Positions 1 to 7,503 are shown, counted from the first letter of the stretch. The stretch: DNA of 64,000 nt from Actinophytocola sp036378875 (GCF_036378875.1 NZ_DASUVO010000131.1:1-64000); one strand, 5' to 3'. The notes: generated by a model from the letters alone, not told the origin. Translations and numbers: made by a program.

Positions 1-65
1 ACGTTCCCGACGAAGTTCGTCTCCTCGAACCCCACCCGGTGCCGGATCTCGTAGTACCCAGCCAT
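1..65 (-). CDS. Enediyne-type acyl-ACP/CoA thioesterase, N-terminal fragment
   Basis: Only the first 21 codons lie in the window; the gene runs leftward off the edge. The start is the ATG at 65, reading MAGYYEIRHRVGFEETNFVG. The pattern of an aromatic start, then H-x-V-x-F-E-E-T-N-x-V-G-N, is the N-terminus of the hot-dog thioesterases that accompany enediyne polyketide synthases (SgcE10, CalE7, DynE7 group). These release the polyene from the iterative PKS. This is the main evidence that the window borders an enediyne core cassette. The fragment is short, so another 4-hydroxybenzoyl-CoA-thioesterase-like hot-dog enzyme cannot be excluded. Confidence 0.72.
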   Translation of the reverse strand, partial: MAGYYEIRHRVGFEETNFVGN

Positions 66-201
66 ATCGCTCAGTCACTCCTCCGGGTCGGTCACACGTT
101 CGGTTTTCCAGGTCAAGCATGTAATACCGTCGCCGCCGGGCGACACTCCGATCGTGCTTTGACCGGCGTAAACCCCTGAAAGCACTGGTGAAGAACACAA
201 A

Positions 202-240
202 TGTGGGCCGCTGTCCGTCCACACCGGACAGCGGCCCACA
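202..240 (-). terminator. Hairpin terminator after the SgcJ-like gene
   Basis: A perfect 16-bp inverted repeat (202-217 with 225-240) with a 7-nt loop begins 12 nt past the stop codon of the SgcJ-like gene and precedes the thioesterase gene. There is no long T run on the leftward strand, as is usual for strong GC-rich actinomycete hairpins. Confidence 0.7.
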
Positions 241-251
241 CGTTCTTCCGG

Positions 252-677
252 TCAGGCGGCGCGGCTGACGCCCGTCGCGCTCGCGTCGAAGCGCGGCGAG
301 TTCTGGTAGGCGGCCAGCCGCCACTCACCGTCGCGCCGGACGACCAGCCAGGAGGCCCGGATCGCGCCGTTCTCCGACACCTCGGTCTCACCGGACTCGA
401 GGACACCGCCGCTGCTCAGCAGGATCGCCACGTCCGGCCCGAGCACCCGGATGCCGATCGGCTTTCCGGTCACCTGGGTGCCCTTGTACTTGCCCTCGAA
501 CGCCTTCGCGAAGTAGTCGCGGATCTCGTCACGGCCGTTGCAGAACACGCCGGCCAGGATCATGGTGCCGTCCTCGACGAACAGGTTGGCGATCGTCTCC
601 GCCTCCCCGTAGGCCCACCCCGACACCATCCTCTGTGTCAGTGCGGCGATCGCGGCCTGGTCCGAACTGGCGGTCAT
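252..677 (-). CDS. SgcJ/EcaC-family (SnoaL-like) protein
   Basis: A 141-residue cone-fold (NTF2/SnoaL-like) protein. The SgcJ/EcaC hallmarks are visible: an early W-x-x-G-x-A-x-x-x-A-x-L-F (residues about 20-35), a central G-R-x-E-I-x-D-Y-F-A-x-x-F and a late W-x-L-A-A-Y-Q-N-S. Homologues recur in enediyne clusters such as C-1027 (SgcJ), where they have been linked to core formation, although their catalytic role is poorly settled. The ATG at 677 is preceded by GGAG at 8 nt. It lies just downstream of the flavin monooxygenase gene on the same strand (27 nt gap), so the two are probably co-transcribed. The context with the thioesterase supports an enediyne role. Confidence 0.82.
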   Translation of the reverse strand: MTASSDQAAIAALTQRMVSGWAYGEAETIANLFVEDGTMILAGVFCNGRDEIRDYFAKAFEGKYKGTQVTGKPIGIRVLGPDVAILLSSGGVLESGETEVSENGAIRASWLVVRRDGEWRLAAYQNSPRFDASATGVSRAA

Positions 678-704
678 GGTTTTCTCCGTTCCTGGGGGTC
701 AACG

Positions 705-1883
705 CTAGATGTAGAGCGAGTTGGGTTCGAGTCCACACAGGACCCGGCCGTAGAGCTCGAAGTTGGTGTTCGGGTGCATGAGGGCGTGCAGGTTGACCGC
801 CTGGATGTCCCGGTTGATCCGCTGCATGGGGATCCCGCTGTAGATGGAGGATCCGCCACTGGCCGTTGCGAGGATGTCCACCGACTCCTTGGCCAGCCGC
901 ACCACCGCGCCGACGTCGGCGCGTGCCCTGGCCCGCTCCTCGAGCTTCCACTCGGTGCCCTCGGCGCTCTTGGTGTCCACCTGGGTCGCCAGGCGCCGAG
1001 CGTGGAACTCGGCCTGGTCGCTCTTCAGCGTCGCCTCGGCGACCTGGAAGTGGGTGACGGGCGCCTCGCGCTGGCTCTCGTAACCGGTGTAGGTGATCTT
1101 CCGGTCCGGAAGCCGCTTCAGGAAGAGTTCCTGAGCGCCCTTCGTGATGCCAACCAGCGTGCCGACCGAGGCCGCGGAGGCGACCGGCAGCAGCGGCGCG
1201 CGGTACACCGGGGAGTTGGCGTTGCGCTGGGAGGCGATCTGTCCCTGCAGCACGGCCGGCAGCGGCAGGATGCGCTCTGCGGGGATGAACAGGTCCTTCG
1301 CCACCGTGCTGACGCTGCCGGTGCCACGCAGGCCCGACGTGTGCCAGTCGTCCACGACCAGCAGGTCCGACATCGGCACCAGCGCCATGATCGGGTACGG
1401 CTCACCGTCCGGCGGGACGAGGATCGCGATGATCTCCTGCCAGTGCGCGTGGTGGGCGCCGCTGATGAAGCCCCACTTGCCGTTCACGACGACACCGCCG
1501 TCGACGGGAGTGGCCATCCCAGACGGGCTCAGCGTCCCGCACACGCGGACGTCCGGCGTCGAGAAGACCTCGTCCTGCACCTCGTCGGGGAACTGGCAGG
1601 CCATCCAGGTCGGGATCCAGTACACCGACGCCACCCACGAGGTGGAGCCACATCCCTGGCCGAGCGCCGTACCGACGTCGACCAGCGTGTTGCTGTCCAC
1701 CTCGTAGCCGCCGAAGTGCTTGGGCCGCCGCAACTTGAACACGCCGGCGTCGGCCAGCGCCTCGATCGTCTCGTCGTGCAGCCGCCGGTTCTCCTCCGCC
1801 CAGGACGCGTGCTTTCGCAGGAGCGGGATCAAATCCGACGCCTTGCGCGCGATGTGTTCGCGCGTCGGGATCGTGGTGGCCAA
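705..1883 (-). CDS. Group D flavin-dependent monooxygenase (acyl-CoA dehydrogenase fold)
   Basis: A 392-residue protein of the acyl-CoA-dehydrogenase-fold, FADH2/FMNH2-using monooxygenases (HpaB/HsaA/KijD3 group). Seen: an N-terminal helical domain with H-F-G-G-Y-E-V, then W-V-A-S-V-Y-W, a middle beta domain with G-x-W-G-F-I-S-G-A-H-H-A-H-W, and a C-terminal helical domain ending in N-x-x-F-E-L-Y-G-R-V-L-C-G. No catalytic Glu of true dehydrogenases is evident. The chosen start is TTG at 1883, because GGAGG sits 5 nt upstream and no ATG occurs at the domain boundary. The substrate could be an aromatic ring or an amine; it could serve the enediyne or the neighbouring RiPP operon. A reductase partner is not adjacent. 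Confidence 0.78.
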   Translation of the reverse strand: MATTIPTREHIARKASDLIPLLRKHASWAEENRRLHDETIEALADAGVFKLRRPKHFGGYEVDSNTLVDVGTALGQGCGSTSWVASVYWIPTWMACQFPDEVQDEVFSTPDVRVCGTLSPSGMATPVDGGVVVNGKWGFISGAHHAHWQEIIAILVPPDGEPYPIMALVPMSDLLVVDDWHTSGLRGTGSVSTVAKDLFIPAERILPLPAVLQGQIASQRNANSPVYRAPLLPVASAASVGTLVGITKGAQELFLKRLPDRKITYTGYESQREAPVTHFQVAEATLKSDQAEFHARRLATQVDTKSAEGTEWKLEERARARADVGAVVRLAKESVDILATASGGSSIYSGIPMQRINRDIQAVNLHALMHPNTNFELYGRVLCGLEPNSLYI

Positions 1884-1972
1884 GATATCCTCCAAGCAAA
1901 AGGAACGGGCGCCGGTAGTGCCATTTCGAGGTTGCGCTCGCGAACGCCAGAACGCATCTCCCGCCTTGCGGG

Positions 1973-2470
1973 TTAGGACAGTGGGCGGGCGAGCAGGTCC
2001 ACGCCGTCCGGCGGTCCGGTCAGTTCGCCGACCTTCACCCATCCCCACCGGCGGTACAGCTCGCGTGCCGGCGCCTTGGTCGACGCCGCGAGCACCGCGC
2101 ACCGTTCGGTGCGGTCGGCCAGCAGCTCGTCCAGCAGTCCTCGGCCGTGCCCCTGGCCCCGCAGCTCCGGGACGACCGCGAGCTCGTAGACGTAGAACAG
2201 CGGCCAGCACACGTCCGCGGGCGCGGGCGTGGCGGCTCTCGGGTGCCACCACCCGTCGTCGCGGCGCACCCCGTAGGCGAACCCGCCGAGCGCACCGCAG
2301 TCGCGGACGCCGGTCACGCAGAACCCGGGGAGCGCGGCGTGCTCGGCCAGCTGCCGGGCGAACCCGGCCGCTGCCGCCGCGTCCTCGTGGTACGGCGGTT
2401 CCCGGTAGACCCGGTGGTAGACCTCGCGGAACTCCGCGACGTCGGGGACACCGGCGGCGCGCTCATACAC
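1973..2470 (-). CDS. GNAT-family N-acetyltransferase
   Basis: A 165-residue GNAT protein. The acetyl-CoA pyrophosphate loop is visible as E-L-A-V-V-P-E-L-R-G-Q-G-H-G-R-G-L-L (about residues 95-112), followed by W-V-K-V-G-E near the C-terminus. It is the last gene of a leftward operon of repeat peptide, cyclodehydratase and exporter. Its GTG start overlaps the exporter gene by 8 nt, so translation is probably coupled. Possible roles are N-terminal acetylation of the processed peptide or self-resistance by acetylating the product; the sequence does not decide between them. Confidence 0.8.
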   Translation of the reverse strand: MYERAAGVPDVAEFREVYHRVYREPPYHEDAAAAAGFARQLAEHAALPGFCVTGVRDCGALGGFAYGVRRDDGWWHPRAATPAPADVCWPLFYVYELAVVPELRGQGHGRGLLDELLADRTERCAVLAASTKAPARELYRRWGWVKVGELTGPPDGVDLLARPLS

Positions 2471-3704
2471 CGGCGGTCTCCCGCCGCGCGTGCCCGGGGA
2501 GCACCCGTTCCAGCCTGCGCAACACGAGGACCGCGCCGAGACAGCACGCGCTGAGCGCGAGCCACGGCAGGACTGGTCCCTTCGCCAGCAGCCAGGTGAA
2601 GCCCGCGGGCGCCATGACCCTGGCCACGCTCCACATCAGCTCCTCCAACCCGAGATAGCGGCCCCGCAGGTGCTCGGCCGCGATCGCCACCGTCAGCGCG
2701 CTGCTCGTCGGCGCCTGGAGCAGTTCCGCGACGGTGAAGACGACCATGCCCAGCGCGAGCAGGCCCAACGCCATCCCAGCGTCCCCCGACGGCACCATCG
2801 CGAACAACGCGAACGACACCACCCAGATGCCGGCGGCCAGTTGGAGCACCCTGGTCCTGCGGTGCCGTTCGATCATCCCGGCCACCGCGGTCTGTGCCAG
2901 CACCACCAGTGCGGTGTTGATCGCGAACAGCACCCCGGGCTGCCACGCTGGCAACCCGCGTGCCTCGATCACGTAGGCGCTCATGAGGACGGTCAACGCG
3001 AGGTCGCACAGCGCGAACACGCACACCGTCGTCAGCACACCGAGGAACGCGCGGTCGGAGAGCACCTCCCGATACCCACCGCGTTCTCGCGGTCGCCCGT
3101 CGGCCCGTCGTGGTGGCTCGCCCGAACGCCACGACGCGAAGAGCCCGGCCGCGGCGAGGAACGAGATCGCGTTGAGCAGCACGACCGCGGTGTATCCGCC
3201 GGTGCCGCCCCAGGTGACCAGCACGCTGCCGACGAGGCCGCCGACACCGATGCCGACATTGCGCAGTGCCCGCTCCATCGCGTACCAACGCACCCGCTGC
3301 CCGTCGTCGGCGACCTGGGCCACCAGCGCGGCGGCCCCCGGCCAGAACATGCTCTCACCCCACAGTGTGATCGTGACCAGCACGACCAACTGCCATGGCA
3401 CGTCGGCGAACACGTAGCCGCCGAAGGTCAGCACTCGGATCAGCAGGCTCGCGATCACCACTCGCCGCGGCCCGAACCGGTCGACCAGTTGGCCTGTCAG
3501 CGGGCCGGCGGGCAGGGAGAGCAGCGCGGCGACCGACAGGATCGCGCCGACGGTGGTCAGTGGAATTCCCTTGGCGGCGTGGAAGTACACGACCGCGAAC
3601 GGCAGGAAGAGCCCGGTGCCCAGTGCGTCGACGGCCTGCGCGACGATCAGGGGCACGCGCCCCCGGGTGTTGGGGAGGGCGAGCGCGTCGATGAGAGCCA
3701 TCAT
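2463..3704 (-). CDS. MFS transporter, exporter of the RiPP-like operon
   Basis: A 413-residue major facilitator protein with about 12 hydrophobic segments. The motif-A region between helices 2 and 3 reads G-Q-L-V-D-R-F-G-P-R-R. The start is one of two tandem ATGs (3704 or 3701), 5 nt after the cyclodehydratase stop, with GAGGG upstream. Its place between a YcaO enzyme and an acetyltransferase suggests export of, or immunity to, the modified peptide. It is unrelated in size to the two 14-helix DHA2 pumps elsewhere in the window. Confidence 0.85.
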   Translation of the reverse strand: MMALIDALALPNTRGRVPLIVAQAVDALGTGLFLPFAVVYFHAAKGIPLTTVGAILSVAALLSLPAGPLTGQLVDRFGPRRVVIASLLIRVLTFGGYVFADVPWQLVVLVTITLWGESMFWPGAAALVAQVADDGQRVRWYAMERALRNVGIGVGGLVGSVLVTWGGTGGYTAVVLLNAISFLAAAGLFASWRSGEPPRRADGRPRERGGYREVLSDRAFLGVLTTVCVFALCDLALTVLMSAYVIEARGLPAWQPGVLFAINTALVVLAQTAVAGMIERHRRTRVLQLAAGIWVVSFALFAMVPSGDAGMALGLLALGMVVFTVAELLQAPTSSALTVAIAAEHLRGRYLGLEELMWSVARVMAPAGFTWLLAKGPVLPWLALSACCLGAVLVLRRLERVLPGHARRETAGV

Positions 3705-3709
3705 GTCCC

Positions 3710-5848
3710 TCAGGCGTGGGGCAGCGGGAAGACGTTGAACTCGTTCTCGGCCAACGGTTCCGTTCGCCAGCCGAGTTCCACCGCGGCGCGGCTGATCCGG
3801 CCGTTCCCCCAGAACGGCAGCCCGGCGGGAAAGTTCGACACCAGTCCCGGCACGAGCGTGTGGACCGCGCTGAGCCCGGCGGCCTCGACGTCACAGGTGG
3901 TCATGTCGACCGTGATCACCTCGAAGCCGCGGGCCTCGACGCGGGCCAGGTACGTGGCCAGCTTTCGCTCACCGAGGTCCGGGAGGCCGTCCCATGAGCG
4001 GGTGGGCAGGTCACGCACCAGCGGCGCGACTCTCTCCCCGGCCCTCGGGTCCAGGTAGATCTGCTGCTGGCACAGCAGGTCGCGGACATCGGCGAAGTCG
4101 TCGCGGTACGAGTCGAGATAGCGCCGGTCGGCCCGGTACGGCTTGAGGTTGCCCAGGTGCGGCAGGTCCGCCTGTCCGCTGGCCAGCTCCTGCTCGTTGT
4201 CCAGGTAGTGGCAGGTGTGGTGCAGTGTGAACCCCTCGGCGAGCGCCTTCTCCGCCGCGGCCATGGCGTTGGGCCGGGTGGCGAAGCCGACGGTCAGCCA
4301 CCCGGTCTCGCGGTCGCGCACCGTCGCGGCGACGACCGGGACACCGAACTCGTTGTCCAGGTGAATCAGCGTGACCTCGTAGGTGTCGAGGCTGTCGGCG
4401 ATCAACGCGCGGATCCCGTCTGGCAACGGCAGTCGCGGAAGGCGGGCGGCGTTCGCCCACCACAGCATCGTGGTGTCGCGCTCGATCACCTCCTCCAGCC
4501 CTGAGGTGATGGCGTGCTCGGTGTCCACGCCGGCGGCCACACCGGCCACCAGCGGGTCGGAGTAGCGGACGGGGTCGTACTCCCCGTGGGAGGCAAGGAA
4601 AGCGGGCACCCAGACTGGCTCGCCGGTCGTCCAGGAGCGGCCCTCGACCCACGCGCACTCCGCGTCCACGGTGAGCGGCGCGAACGGGAAGCCGTCCGAC
4701 TGGTACTGCCGCGCCGAGAACAGGTGCAGCCGGCGGGGGTCGAGCACGGGCACGCCCGCGCGACTCAGCTCGGCGTAGCTGCCGTGCCGGAGCCGGTCCT
4801 TGGGCAACCAGCTGCCGCAGTACCGCTCCACCGCCTCGCCGACGGCGCTGCGGCGGGCCGGGTCGAAGTCGGACCACGAGGTGCCGAAGGCCTGGCGGTC
4901 GTTGGGCCAGTCGGCGACGCGCCGCATGTCGGCCACGTCGACCGCACACACCCGCAGCCGAGCCGGCATACCAGGAATCGGGGCCAGTTCGTGCACGCCG
5001 GTGACCACGCCGACCTGGTCGTCGACCAGCAGGTTCGCCTCGGCGTCACCGCGGACCACGGGCCGGGGGCGGGTTGGCACCGGCAGCACGGTCCGGCGGA
5101 GCTGGGTGAGCGAGCCGGGGTCCAGCTCGACCTCGGGCAGGGGCTCGCCAGCGATCCAGCGTTCGAGGTGGACGCCGAGCTGCGCGGCCACCCAGCGAGC
5201 GTCGCCGCCGCGGAAACCGGGGCTGTGCTCCTCCGGTGCGGCCATGATCGCGTCGACGATCCGGGGGTCCTGCGCGGCGGACCGCCTGCGGTCCACGACG
5301 TCGGCGAAGTCGACCGTGACGCCGGGCGTGATCGCCGGCCCGAGGATCGCCCTGCCGCGTTCGCGACGCAACGGCAGCCAGCGCAGGCCGAACCGGGCGC
5401 ACTCCTCGCCGATGCGGGTGAGCTGGGCGTAGGCGGGGTGGTCGAACGCCGCGACGAGCACGGTGTCGCGGACGTCCACATCGGAGAGATCCGCGGGCGC
5501 TGGCGCGACACGGGCGTAGCCGCTCAGCGCGTGTGCCAGCGCGGCGGTGAGGTCCGGCGAGCCGGTGGTGAGCACGGTGGTGCCGGCGTCCCGCGTTCCC
5601 GAGACGGGACGCAGACAACCGTCCTGCGCGAGGACGTCGACCACCTCGGCGTACTCGGGCGCCATGTCCACCAGAAGCTCGGCCCGGGTCCGGGTCCCGT
5701 CGCAGCGCGCGGCCCACGCCCGGAACTCGGTGGTCGGCGCGGAAATGTAGAACTGCCCACCGTTCGGGGTGACGAGGAGGCACAGATCCCGTTCGAGGTC
5801 GTAGAGTTCGACGTCCACGAGCTCCAGGTTCACGTCTTCTGCTGGCAT
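3710..5848 (-). CDS. Fused TOMM cyclodehydratase (leader-binding/ThiF-like domain plus YcaO)
   Basis: A 712-residue fusion protein. Residues 1-85 look like a PqqD/RRE-type leader-binding wing. Residues about 90-265 resemble the ocin-ThiF-like partner of TOMM cyclodehydratases, but the usual zinc CxxC pairs are missing: the P-G-V-T-V-D-F region and the V-L-P-V-P-T-R-P region carry no Cys. Residues about 270-712 are YcaO, with ATP-binding signatures S-A-V-G-E-A-V-E-R-Y (334-343) and G-L-E-E-V-I-E-R-D (450-458). The C-terminus F-P-L-P-H-A recalls the Pro-rich tail of azoline-forming YcaOs. Such enzymes convert Ser/Thr/Cys in a precursor peptide to azolines using ATP. The likely substrate is encoded 95 nt upstream. 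No McbC-type azoline dehydrogenase is nearby, so unoxidised azolines would be expected. Confidence 0.88.
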   Translation of the reverse strand: MPAEDVNLELVDVELYDLERDLCLLVTPNGGQFYISAPTTEFRAWAARCDGTRTRAELLVDMAPEYAEVVDVLAQDGCLRPVSGTRDAGTTVLTTGSPDLTAALAHALSGYARVAPAPADLSDVDVRDTVLVAAFDHPAYAQLTRIGEECARFGLRWLPLRRERGRAILGPAITPGVTVDFADVVDRRRSAAQDPRIVDAIMAAPEEHSPGFRGGDARWVAAQLGVHLERWIAGEPLPEVELDPGSLTQLRRTVLPVPTRPRPVVRGDAEANLLVDDQVGVVTGVHELAPIPGMPARLRVCAVDVADMRRVADWPNDRQAFGTSWSDFDPARRSAVGEAVERYCGSWLPKDRLRHGSYAELSRAGVPVLDPRRLHLFSARQYQSDGFPFAPLTVDAECAWVEGRSWTTGEPVWVPAFLASHGEYDPVRYSDPLVAGVAAGVDTEHAITSGLEEVIERDTTMLWWANAARLPRLPLPDGIRALIADSLDTYEVTLIHLDNEFGVPVVAATVRDRETGWLTVGFATRPNAMAAAEKALAEGFTLHHTCHYLDNEQELASGQADLPHLGNLKPYRADRRYLDSYRDDFADVRDLLCQQQIYLDPRAGERVAPLVRDLPTRSWDGLPDLGERKLATYLARVEARGFEVITVDMTTCDVEAAGLSAVHTLVPGLVSNFPAGLPFWGNGRISRAAVELGWRTEPLAENEFNVFPLPHA

Positions 5849-5885
5849 TTCAGCCCCTCGTCGAATAGGATTGCGGTATTAAAAG

Positions 5886-5919
5886 GCCACGGCCTTGGGG
5901 GCCAGCCCAAGACCGTGGC
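5886..5919 (-). terminator. Intrinsic terminator between peptide gene and YcaO gene
   Basis: An inverted repeat pairs 5886-5899 with 5906-5919 (13 of 14 positions paired) around a 6-nt loop. On the leftward strand it is followed almost at once by TTTTAAT. It starts about 25 nt past the peptide stop codon. A leaky terminator here would give more peptide mRNA than enzyme mRNA, a layout common in RiPP operons. Confidence 0.75.
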
Positions 5920-5943
5920 GTGTACCTGCTCTGTCAGTCAGGT

Positions 5944-6063
5944 TTACTTCGCGACCGCGCGGTTGTGCGTAACCGCGCGGTTGTGCGTCACGGCGCGGTT
6001 GTGCGTGACAGCCCGGTTGTGGGTCACCGCGCGGATGCTGGTGGTCTCCACCGTCGAGATCAT
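5944..6063 (-). CDS. Repeat-containing RiPP precursor peptide (four RAVTHN repeats)
   Basis: A 39-residue peptide: a 10-residue head MISTVETTSI, then four perfect RAVTHN units and a terminal RAVAK. The ATG at 6063 has AGGAGGT 6 nt upstream. Nearly every codon ends in G or C, and synonymous changes occur between repeats (GTG/GTC/GTT for Val, CGC/CGG for Arg, GCG/GCC/GCT for Ala), so the amino-acid repeat is maintained at protein level. It lies directly upstream of a fused cyclodehydratase on the same strand, with a terminator between. The repeated Thr (V-T-H) is the only heterocyclisable residue in each unit and would give a methyloxazoline. Multi-core precursors are known in other RiPP families, but I do not recognise this sequence. 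The head is very short for a leader peptide. Confidence 0.82.
   Translation of the reverse strand: MISTVETTSIRAVTHNRAVTHNRAVTHNRAVTHNRAVAK
5953..6033 (-). repeat. 18-bp tandem repeat encoding RAVTHN
   Basis: Four and a half copies of an 18-bp unit in exact register with the reading frame: 6016-6033, 5998-6015, 5980-5997, 5962-5979, then a 9-nt partial copy. Differences between copies are at third codon positions (17 nt into the unit and similar sites), which points to selection on the encoded hexapeptide. Confidence 0.9.
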
Positions 6064-6125
6064 GCAATTACCTCCTGGTTGTTTGCGATTTCTCGCGTCA
6101 CCACTCGGGGTGACGATTACTAGTG
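6064..6125 (-). promoter_or_regulatory. Leader region of the peptide gene: strong RBS and inverted repeat
   Basis: The ribosome binding site AGGAGGT (complement of 6070-6076) is an almost full anti-16S match at optimal spacing. It fixes the ATG at 6063. Upstream, a 7-bp inverted repeat CGTCACC/GGTGACG (6096-6102 with 6109-6115, 6-nt spacer) may be an operator or a 5'-UTR hairpin. TAGTAAT further upstream (about 6117-6123) is a possible -10 element; this is weak evidence. Confidence 0.5.
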
Positions 6126-6241
6126 TTGGGCATATCGCCTCTAGTGCGCGACTTCTCCCGTGCTCGCCTGATGGTTGTTCGCCCCTCGCCGCATCCTCGC
6201 CAACTGTTGGACCCCCGCTGAACTCTCGACATAGCACGCAA

Positions 6242-6280
6242 AGAAGCAGGCCGGGTGACGTGGTCACCCGGCCTGCTTCT
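6242..6280 (-). terminator. Perfect hairpin terminator after the DoxX-like gene
   Basis: An 18-bp perfect inverted repeat (6242-6259 with 6263-6280) with a 3-nt loop begins 17 nt past the DoxX stop. It separates that gene from the promoter region of the repeat-peptide operon. Confidence 0.85.
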
Positions 6281-6296
6281 CTTGTGGGAGGGGAGT

Positions 6297-6749
6297 TCAG
6301 CGGCGACGGCGCCGCAGGGTGTCGACGGCGAACGCGCCCGACCCGAGGGTGCCGATCAGCAGGAAGATCCAGCTGAACAGCGCGGCCGGCTCGCCGCCGT
6401 TCGGGATGGGGAACAGCGCGATCGGCTGGTGGACGGTGAAGTAGGCGTAGGCCATCGCGCCAGAGCACAGCAGTGCCGCTGGCCGGGTGAACAGGCCGAC
6501 CAGCACGAAGGCGCCGGCGACCAGGTGGATCATCGAGCCCCACCAGTCCGGCCAGGAGAACGCGGCGACTGTGCCGCCCAGGCCGTCGACGCCACCGAAG
6601 GCGCCCCACAAACCCACCAAACCGTGACAGATGAACAGGAACGACACCACCACGCGAGTCACGCCGAGAACAGCGGCCGGCACCTTTCCGGTGACCGGCG
6701 AGTCCGTCGACGTAGTGGGTGACTCGGTGGTGTGCAGGGTCGCAGTCAT
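6297..6749 (-). CDS. DoxX-family membrane protein
   Basis: A 150-residue integral membrane protein with four hydrophobic segments, typical of the DoxX/DoxD family. The first helix carries F-L-F-I-C-H-G-L-V-G-L-W-G-A-F-G-G and the third G-L-F-T-R-P-A-A. Family members are small quinone/redox-linked membrane proteins of uncertain function. It stands between the amino-acid exporter gene and the peptide operon on the same strand and is closed by a strong terminator. A second, different DoxX protein is at 36.8 kb. Confidence 0.8.
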   Translation of the reverse strand: MTATLHTTESPTTSTDSPVTGKVPAAVLGVTRVVVSFLFICHGLVGLWGAFGGVDGLGGTVAAFSWPDWWGSMIHLVAGAFVLVGLFTRPAALLCSGAMAYAYFTVHQPIALFPIPNGGEPAALFSWIFLLIGTLGSGAFAVDTLRRRRR

Positions 6750-6783
6750 GAACTGTGCATCCTTCCGTTGAGAGGAATCCGAA

Positions 6784-6808
6784 CCTTCTTCGTCAGGGTC
6801 GAAGAAGG
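6784..6808. promoter_or_regulatory. 9-bp inverted repeat between exporter and DoxX genes
   Basis: CCTTCTTCG at 6784-6792 pairs perfectly with 6800-6808 over a 7-nt loop, 35 nt upstream of the DoxX ATG and 66 nt past the LysE stop. It could end the long operon or serve as an operator; no T run follows. Confidence 0.4.
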
Positions 6809-6873
6809 CACGACCGGATCTTTCGGCCCGGTCCGAACCAGACGAACGTGGTGAGCGAGCACCTCCACGAGAC

Positions 6874-7503
6874 TCAGGCCAGTGCGGCGAACACCCCCAG
6901 CCCCAGCAAGGTGATGCTGGACACCAGGCGCTGCCAGAACTGGAACTTCGGGTTGCGGTCCAACCACCGACCGACCGCCACGGAGCCGAGCGCGTACAGC
7001 AGGTCCAGCGCCAGCGCGATGACGAAGAACACGAGGCCCAGGATCAGTGTCTGGCTGGGCACCGAGCTCCGGTCCGGGTCGATGAACTGTGGGAACAGTG
7101 CGAGGAAGAACAGCGCCACCTTCGGGTTCAGCACGTTCACCAGCGCGGCGCTGCCCAGTGTGCGCAGCAGTGACTGGTCGGGCACCACCTGCGCCAACTG
7201 GCTTTTCGGGGCACGGGACGCCCGGTAGGCGAGGTACACGAGGTACGCCGCGCCGGCGTACTTCAGGACGTTGAACGCCACCGGCGACGCGGCGATCAAC
7301 GCGGAGATGCCGATCACCGTGCCGAAGACGTGCACGAGCGTGCCAAGCTCGACCCCGAAAGCGGACGCGAACGCCGCACGGCGACCGTAGCTGATCCCCT
7401 TGCTCAGGATGAAGAACATGTTCGGTCCTGGCACGATCACGAGCAGGAACGCCGTGCCGGCGAACAGCAGGAGCGTCGCGGTCGGCGGGATGCTGAGGTT
7501 CAT
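6874..7503 (-). CDS. LysE/RhtB-family amino-acid exporter
   Basis: A 209-residue protein with the LysE-family N-terminal signature V-P-G-P-N-M-F-F-I-L-S-K-G (about residues 23-35), F-G-V-E-L-G, and the N-P-K-V-A-L-F-F-L-A-L-F-P-Q-F motif before the third or fourth helix. About six membrane segments. The ATG at 7503 overlaps the UbiX stop (ATGA). It is the final gene of the overlapped trp-like operon. Because LysE exporters move amino acids and close analogues, this hints that the operon makes an amino-acid-like small molecule or an intermediate that must be exported. Confidence 0.88.
   Translation of the reverse strand: MNLSIPPTATLLLFAGTAFLLVIVPGPNMFFILSKGISYGRRAAFASAFGVELGTLVHVFGTVIGISALIAASPVAFNVLKYAGAAYLVYLAYRASRAPKSQLAQVVPDQSLLRTLGSAALVNVLNPKVALFFLALFPQFIDPDRSSVPSQTLILGLVFFVIALALDLLYALGSVAVGRWLDRNPKFQFWQRLVSSITLLGLGVFAALA

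Noticed and set aside
201..1976. A 591-codon plus-strand open frame over the left edge
   Set aside because: It is antisense to the SgcJ-like and flavin monooxygenase genes, is rich in Arg/Val/His/Gly without any domain, and arises from the GC-rich third positions of the real genes.
5953..6033. Possible CRISPR or simple DNA repeat array
   Set aside because: The 18-bp units are contiguous with no spacers, are in frame, and vary only at third codon positions.
5879..6067. Alternative minus-strand frame over the repeats (HAQPRG-like units)
   Set aside because: Its TTG start is only 2 nt from the Shine-Dalgarno sequence, while the RAVTHN frame has an ATG at ideal spacing, better third-position GC and silent variation between repeats.
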